From NCBI GenBank assembly GCA_016872875.1, contig VGYW01000311.1, positions 1 to 10,008 of the forward strand: a stretch of DNA of 10,008 nucleotides, read 5' to 3'. Made by a program: the position numbers and the translations under genes. This DNA comes from Planctomycetota bacterium. Its GTDB lineage: Bacteria > Planctomycetota > PUPC01 > DSUN01. Under the pieces are notes generated by a model. It saw nothing but the letters and a program-made list of their open reading frames with translations. It was not told where the DNA came from and searched no databases. This document shows positions 6,794 to 10,008 of the stretch, in pieces; the first letter of the stretch is position 1, and the number at the start of each line of letters is the position of its first letter.

Positions 6794-6863
6794 CTCCGTG
6801 CCCTCCGTGGCTCCGTGGTGAACCCGCTTTTTTCCTCTTTCGCGTCCTTTCGCGTGTTTCGCG
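6794..6863. repeat. Two runs of 8-10-bp quasi-tandem repeats
   Basis: CTCCGTG occurs at 6794, 6803 and 6811 (spacing 9 and 8). TTTCGCG occurs at 6838, 6848 and 6857 (spacing 10 and 9). A six-T run lies between them (6828-6833). Read on the minus strand, the block starts just after the HD gene's stop and becomes repeated ACGCGAAA and CCACGGAG words. I have seen this class between genes in many uncultured bacteria. The weak T-run could help end transcription of the restriction-modification gene, but no clean stem precedes it. Confidence 0.6.
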
Positions 6864-6871
6864 GGCAGGCC

Positions 6872-7426
6872 TCAGAGGCCCAGGTCCGTAGCGATGCCTT
6901 GCATGGCGGCCAGGGAGAGCTGGACGAAGTCGTCGAGGGGGATGCCGAGCTTCTCGCACTCGGCGATGGTCTCGCGGCTGACGTTGCGCGCGAAGTCCTT
7001 CTTCTTCATCCGCTTGAGGACGGAGGGGGCCTGGACGCTCGCCAGCTTCTTGTCGGGCATGACGAGGGCGGTGGCGACGACGAGGCCGGTGATGGTCTCG
7101 CCGCAGGCGAGCGCGATGCCGAGGCGCGAGGTTCGCGGGATGCCGAGGGCCTCGGCGTTGTGCTCGCGGACGGCCTGGAGCGCGGCCTCGGGGAAGCCTC
7201 TGGCCGCCAGCACCTCGCACGTGAGCTTGGTGTGCTCGGAGGGCGCGCTGGCCGTGGCCTCGAAGTCCAGGTCGTGCACCAGCCCCACGGCGCACCAGAG
7301 AGCCTCATCCTCGCCCAGGCGTCGGGCCAGCGCGCCCATGATCGCCTCCGTGGCCAGGCAGTGCTTCCGAAGGTTCTCGGCCCTCACGTGCTCGTGAAGG
7401 AGGGCCAGCGCCTCGTCGCGGGTCAT
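6872..7426 (-). CDS. HD-domain phosphohydrolase family protein
   Basis: A 184-aa cytoplasmic protein of the single-domain HD superfamily (metal-dependent phosphohydrolases). Metal-site motifs are visible: H22 in 'RKHCLATEAIM', the HD pair at 51-52 in 'GLVHDLDFE', H65, and 'REHN' at 87-90. The C-terminal half has 'TGLVVATALVMPDKKL' and 'VLKRMKKKDFARNVSR', which I recognise from a widespread small HD family of about 180-190 aa, so the length is normal. In relatives the fourth metal ligand is usually Asp in an 'AADxxTG' context; here the segment reads 'ACGETITG', with Glu110 in its place. The substrate is unknown. The start at 7426 is fixed by the family N-terminus 'MTRDEALALL'; the SD is poor (GGGGG about 9 nt upstream). 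The gene diverges from the FHA gene and has its own promoter at 7506-7478. Confidence 0.9.
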   Translation of the reverse strand: MTRDEALALLHEHVRAENLRKHCLATEAIMGALARRLGEDEALWCAVGLVHDLDFEATASAPSEHTKLTCEVLAARGFPEAALQAVREHNAEALGIPRTSRLGIALACGETITGLVVATALVMPDKKLASVQAPSVLKRMKKKDFARNVSRETIAECEKLGIPLDDFVQLSLAAMQGIATDLGL

Positions 7427-7477
7427 CGCGTCATCCCCCAAGGGTTGCCAGGCGAACGCCCAGGAACGATGGGGATA

Positions 7478-7506
7478 AGGATAGCGGGAGGGAGGAGACG
7501 AGTCAA
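7478..7506 (-). promoter_or_regulatory. Sigma70-like promoter for the HD gene
   Basis: On the minus strand TTGACT (7506-7501), a 17-bp spacer and TATCCT (7483-7478) give an ideal spacing with a fair -10. The predicted transcription start near 7471 leaves a 5' leader of about 45 nt. The CGTCCT hairpin lies directly upstream. Confidence 0.5.
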
Positions 7507-7537
7507 TGGCCTCTTCAATCGTCCTCGTCCCTCGTCC

Positions 7538-7590
7538 TCGTCCTCGTCCTCGATTCCCCTTCGCAGGCAGGGAGTCGAGGACGAGGACGA
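7538..7590. repeat. CGTCCT-repeat hairpin between divergent promoters
   Basis: Arms 7538-7558 and 7570-7590 are reverse complements at 20 of 21 positions, the exception being a T-G wobble, with an 11-nt loop. The left arm continues outward as more CGTCCT/CGTCC units (from 7520). It lies between the -35 boxes of the HD promoter (ends 7506) and the FHA promoter (starts 7596), so neither predicted transcript contains it. A DNA-level role (cruciform, protein binding) or no role fits better than an RNA one. Confidence 0.75.
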
Positions 7591-7595
7591 TAGCG

Positions 7596-7623
7596 TTGCA
7601 TCCAGGTGTCCGTCTGCTATAAT
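7596..7623 (+). promoter_or_regulatory. Sigma70-like promoter for the FHA gene
   Basis: TTGCAT (7596-7601), a 16-bp spacer and a perfect TATAAT (7618-7623). Transcription from about 7630 would leave a 38-nt leader holding the SD AGGAG (7656-7660), 7 nt before the ATG. Confidence 0.6.
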
Positions 7624-7667
7624 CTATGCGAAGCGAGAAGGACTGGGGAGTGCCCAGGAGCTGAGCA

Positions 7668-9182
7668 ATGATTCGGCTTGTGGTGACGACGAAGGACGAG
7701 AGCCGTGTGGTGGAGAAGGCGGAGCGGGTGGTGACGATCGGCCGGGGGCACGAGTGCACGGTGCAGATACACGACGAGGGGGCGTCGCGCAAGCACTGCG
7801 CCATCGAGCAACTGCCCGACGGCTCGTTCAGGCTCAGCGACCTCGCCAGCCGCAACGGCACACGCCTCAACGGGGAGCGGATAACGGAACACGCGCTCAA
7901 GGCGGGCGACGTCGTCCTGGTCGGCACGACGAAGATCGTGGTGGATGCGCTCGCGGCGGAGCCATCGGCGCCCGCGGGCGCTCCGCCTTCGGCGCCCGCG
8001 CCACCTGCCGTCCCGGCGACGCCTGCGCCCTCCGCCGCCCCAGCGGTGCCGGCCGGCCTGCGGCTGGCCTTTGTCGCGGGACCCAACAAGGGGCAGACCG
8101 TCCTTCTCTCCGAGAAGGCGGTCCGCATCGGGCGGAGGCGGCGCGACAACGACGTCGCGGTCTTCGACAGCGGCATCTCGAACCGCCACGCCGAAATCCG
8201 CCACGGGCCGGAAGGCTTCGTCATCGTGGACGCCGGGAGCAGGAACGGCACGCTCCTCAACGGCCACCGCGTTCAGCTCAGCCCGCTGAAGGCGGGCGAC
8301 CGCATACAGATAGGGCACAGCATCATCGAAGTCCAGTCGGGCGACGCCAGCACGGCGCCGACCACCCAGCTCCAACAGCCGGCCGCAGCCGACCTGGCGC
8401 CGCCGGTCGCCCAGGCCGCCCCGCCGCCAAGCGCTCAAGCCGTTCCGCCGCCGGCGGAGGCGCCCGCGGCCCAGGCTGCGCCCGCGCCCCCGCTGCCTGC
8501 CGCTGTGGGTGCCGAGCCCGCCGCCGCTGCGTCATCGCGGCGCCGCGTGGGACTCCTCCTCGCCGCAATCGCCGTCGCCGCCGCCGTCGTCGCCGGGGTC
8601 TTCATCGTTCGCACGATCTCGTCCCGCAGGCCCACCCGTCCCCCCGTTGAGGACCAGCCCGATGAGGGCGCCACAACCACGAAGGCCACCACCGGCACAG
8701 CCACGCGCCCCGCGACACCCATCCGCGTCACAGGCTCCAAGCCTACGACCGCCCAGAAGGCCCTGCCGGCTCCCGGCGAGCCGGCGGCGCAGGAGAAGCA
8801 GCTCAAGGACGCCCTCGACGCAGCGCTCCAGGCCGCGCGCCGCGCGGAGCTCACGGGCGATGGGGCCGACTTCGATGCCGCGCAGAAGGCACTCGAGGCC
8901 GCCCGCCCGGCCCTCAAGGGCACGGCGCTCGACCGCGAGGCGGCGAAGGCCCTCGAGGCCCTGCCCACGGCACGCCAGGGCGCGGCCGAGCGGCGCCGCG
9001 ACGCCGAGGCCGGCGCACTCCTGGCCGCCGCCAGGCTCCACAACGGCCGCCGCGAGCCGCACGTCGCGCGCCTCCACTGCCGCGAGCTCATCGCCCGATT
9101 CCCAGGCAGCCCGGCCGCAGCCGAGGCCAAGGCAATGCTCGATGCACTGAACATCCCTGTTCCTGTGCCAGGAGGGAAGTGA
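7668..9182 (+). CDS. Membrane-anchored protein with two FHA domains and TPR-like C-terminal tail
   Basis: A 504-aa protein. FHA domain 1 (about 1-95) has 'TIGRGHE', 'ASRKH' (39-43), 'SRNGT' (61-65) and 'LNG'. FHA domain 2 (about 131-223) has 'RIGRR', 'SNRHAEI' (171-177), 'SRNGT' (191-195) and 'LNG'. Both keep the Gly-Arg, Ser-x-x-His and Asn-Gly residues used to bind phosphothreonine peptides. Ala/Pro-rich linkers follow each domain (96-129, 224-290). 'SSRRR' then a single membrane helix (294-315) anchors it with the FHA domains in the cytoplasm, and the tail is presumably periplasmic. The tail has a Thr-rich spacer, Ala-rich helices and a TPR-like unit ('ELIARFPGSPAAAEAKAML'). There is no kinase or phosphatase domain, so it probably reads Ser/Thr phosphorylation made elsewhere. 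The start has a good SD and promoter. Nearby linker DNA includes a 14-bp perfect palindrome (7968-7981). Confidence 0.92.
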   Translation: MIRLVVTTKDESRVVEKAERVVTIGRGHECTVQIHDEGASRKHCAIEQLPDGSFRLSDLASRNGTRLNGERITEHALKAGDVVLVGTTKIVVDALAAEPSAPAGAPPSAPAPPAVPATPAPSAAPAVPAGLRLAFVAGPNKGQTVLLSEKAVRIGRRRRDNDVAVFDSGISNRHAEIRHGPEGFVIVDAGSRNGTLLNGHRVQLSPLKAGDRIQIGHSIIEVQSGDASTAPTTQLQQPAAADLAPPVAQAAPPPSAQAVPPPAEAPAAQAAPAPPLPAAVGAEPAAAASSRRRVGLLLAAIAVAAAVVAGVFIVRTISSRRPTRPPVEDQPDEGATTTKATTGTATRPATPIRVTGSKPTTAQKALPAPGEPAAQEKQLKDALDAALQAARRAELTGDGADFDAAQKALEAARPALKGTALDREAAKALEALPTARQGAAERRRDAEAGALLAAARLHNGRREPHVARLHCRELIARFPGSPAAAEAKAMLDALNIPVPVPGGK

Positions 9183-9186
9183 TTTC

Positions 9187-9321
9187 ATGGATTCACCTCT
9201 TCTCGTCCTCGTCGTCGTCCTCGTTGTCGTCGTCGAATCTCTTGGCTCCCTCCATCTGCCGGATTCGACGACGAGGACGACGACGACAACGACGACGCTT
9301 GGGAGCCAGATTGAATGGTGA
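9187..9321 (+). CDS. Doubtful 44-codon small ORF with hydrophobic Val/Leu stretch
   Basis: This small frame begins at an ATG 4 nt after the FHA stop, with AGGAGGG (9170-9176) 10 nt upstream, and ends with TGA overlapping the HAD start by 7 nt. The product would open 'MDSPLLVLVVVLVVVVESL' (one short membrane-like segment), followed by a Thr-rich part. The hydrophobic run is simply the CGTCGT hairpin arm read in one frame, so it may be accidental. The SD is also coding sequence of the FHA tail. If translated, it would couple FHA and HAD translation and unfold the hairpin. Confidence 0.15.
   Translation: MDSPLLVLVVVLVVVVESLGSLHLPDSTTRTTTTTTTLGSQIEW
9204..9308 (+). promoter_or_regulatory. Long CGTCGT hairpin with loop complementary to the downstream SD
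   Basis: Arms 9204-9239 and 9262-9297 pair at 31 of 36 positions plus one G-U, around a 22-nt loop. The twelve base pairs next to the loop are perfect (CGTCGTCGAATC with GATTCGACGACG). In the loop, TGGCTCCC (9243-9250) is exactly complementary to GGGAGCCA (9301-9308), which holds the SD (GGGAG) of the HAD gene. Pairing would form an H-type pseudoknot hiding that SD. The structure is seen in the sequence; the regulatory role is inferred. No T-run follows, so a terminator is unlikely. Confidence 0.5.
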
Positions 9322-10008
9322 AGGTGAAGGCGCTGCTCTTCGACCTCGATGACACGCTGTTCGACTGCTACGGGCTGCTGGTGGAGGCGGCCCGTCGCCG
9401 CGCGGCCAGGGCCATGGTGCAGGCCGGCATGCCCTGCTCCGAGGACGAGGCCTACAGGAAGCAGATCGAGCTCGCCGAGCAGCACGGCCCGCGCTTCGAT
9501 GTCTTCGACGCGATGGCCGAGCTCTACAAGATGCCCAGCAGCCTCGCCGCGGTCGCCCTCGCCGCCTACAACAGCGAAGAGGTGGGCGACATCCAGCCCT
9601 TCCCCGACGTGCCGGAGACCCTCGCCGAACTCCGCGCCCAGGGCTACCGCCTCCTCCTCTTCACCAGCGGCGTCTACGCCCGCCAGCAGAAGAAAATCCA
9701 GGCCCTCGCCCTCGCCCCGTTCTTCGACGAAGTCGTGATCAACGACATCGAGACGGGCGAGCACCGCGACGACGCCTTCCAGGACCTCCTGGCCCGCCAC
9801 CGCCTCAAGCCCGACGAGGTGGTCTGCGTGGGCGACCGCATCCAGTCCGAGATCAAGACCGGCAACTCCCTCGGCATGATCACCGTCCAGATGCTCCACG
9901 GGCGCTTCAAGGACCTCGTGCCGAAGACCGAGCTCGAGGAGCCCGACTACAAGATCAGCCGCATCAGCGAGCTCCACCACGTCCTGCGCGTGGTGAACCG
10001 GCGGAACA
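9315..10008 (+). CDS. HAD-superfamily hydrolase, 3' end beyond window
   Basis: 231 codons are present with no stop before the window edge. HAD motif I is 'LLFDLDDTLFD' (nucleophile D10, acid D12). A helical cap (about 18-90) follows. Motif II is 'LLLFTSGVY' (T117). Motif IV is 'VVCVGDRIQSEIKTGNSLGM' (G173, D174, E179). This places it among cytoplasmic phosphatases of the pyrimidine-nucleotidase/phosphoglycolate-phosphatase type, where Asp forms a phospho-intermediate with Mg2+. The C-terminal 'HGRFKDLVP' and 'PDYKISRISELHHVL' recur in relatives of about 230-240 aa, so the gene is probably almost complete. Motif III is not the usual Lys-Pro: the expected position reads 'ETGEHRDDAF', so the lysine may be K126/K127 or replaced by R151. 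The start has SD GGGAG 9 nt upstream, inside a possible pseudoknot. The substrate is unknown. It may share a transcript with the FHA gene. Confidence 0.88.
   Translation, partial: MVKVKALLFDLDDTLFDCYGLLVEAARRRAARAMVQAGMPCSEDEAYRKQIELAEQHGPRFDVFDAMAELYKMPSSLAAVALAAYNSEEVGDIQPFPDVPETLAELRAQGYRLLLFTSGVYARQQKKIQALALAPFFDEVVINDIETGEHRDDAFQDLLARHRLKPDEVVCVGDRIQSEIKTGNSLGMITVQMLHGRFKDLVPKTELEEPDYKISRISELHHVLRVVNRRN

Noticed and set aside
6794..6863. CRISPR-like array
   Set aside because: The repeats are only 7 bases at 8-10-bp spacing, with no unique spacers of normal length and no cas genes nearby.
7538..7590. Rho-independent terminator
   Set aside because: The stem is strong but no T-run follows on either strand, and it lies upstream of both flanking genes.
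6758..8650. 630-aa plus-strand frame spanning the HD gene, the divergent promoters and the FHA start
   Set aside because: It crosses intergenic repeats and two well-supported genes in other frames, and its product is low-complexity.
8532..9980. 482-aa minus-strand frame opposite the FHA and HAD genes
   Set aside because: It reads through the CGTCGT hairpin as poly-Val and has no domain. FHA and HAD motifs on the plus strand are unambiguous.

Overview
The window is GC-rich bacterial DNA with five intact or nearly intact coding genes, one broken gene and one gene fragment at the left edge. It most resembles an uncultured Planctomycetota or other PVC-like bacterium. The evidence is a secreted protein of the 'VHEWG(T)F' type with a HEAT-like tail, a membrane-anchored double-FHA protein with a long Ala/Pro linker, and intergenic spaces packed with short-period repeats. 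This placement rests on family recollection, not on a marker gene, and is tentative.

Layout. 1-63 (minus): start of a gene leaving the window, with an excellent Shine-Dalgarno (SD) and possibly a thioredoxin-fold protein. 64-412: non-coding, with a promoter-like element, a GGAT-repeat hairpin and a small palindrome. 413-2266 (plus): secreted 617-aa protein of unknown function. 2267-3080: a repeat-rich space holding a deleted fructosamine/aminoglycoside-kinase-like gene (2842 to 2445, minus), bracketed by two 29-bp near-identical direct repeats. 3081-6761 (plus): single-polypeptide restriction-modification enzyme (type IIG-like) of 1226 aa behind a sigma70-like promoter. 6762-6871: short tandem quasi-repeats. 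7426-6872 (minus): HD-domain phosphohydrolase. 7427-7667: divergent promoter region with a CGTCCT hairpin. 7668-9182 (plus): double-FHA membrane protein. 9183-9314: a long CGTCGT hairpin whose loop is complementary to the next gene's SD. 9315 to the right edge (plus): HAD-family hydrolase, incomplete.

Working together. The genes do not form one pathway. The type IIG enzyme is a one-gene defence or modification system, and no other defence genes lie beside it. The HD and FHA genes are divergent with facing promoters. The FHA and HAD genes are co-directional and may be co-transcribed. I see no clear new multi-gene system. The most unusual content is intergenic: three imperfect palindromes built from microsatellite-like units (GGAT, CGTCCT, CGTCGT) and two sets of 9-10-bp quasi-tandem repeats, all confined to gaps between genes. 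The 9204-9308 structure, which could control translation of the HAD gene, is the best candidate for something new.
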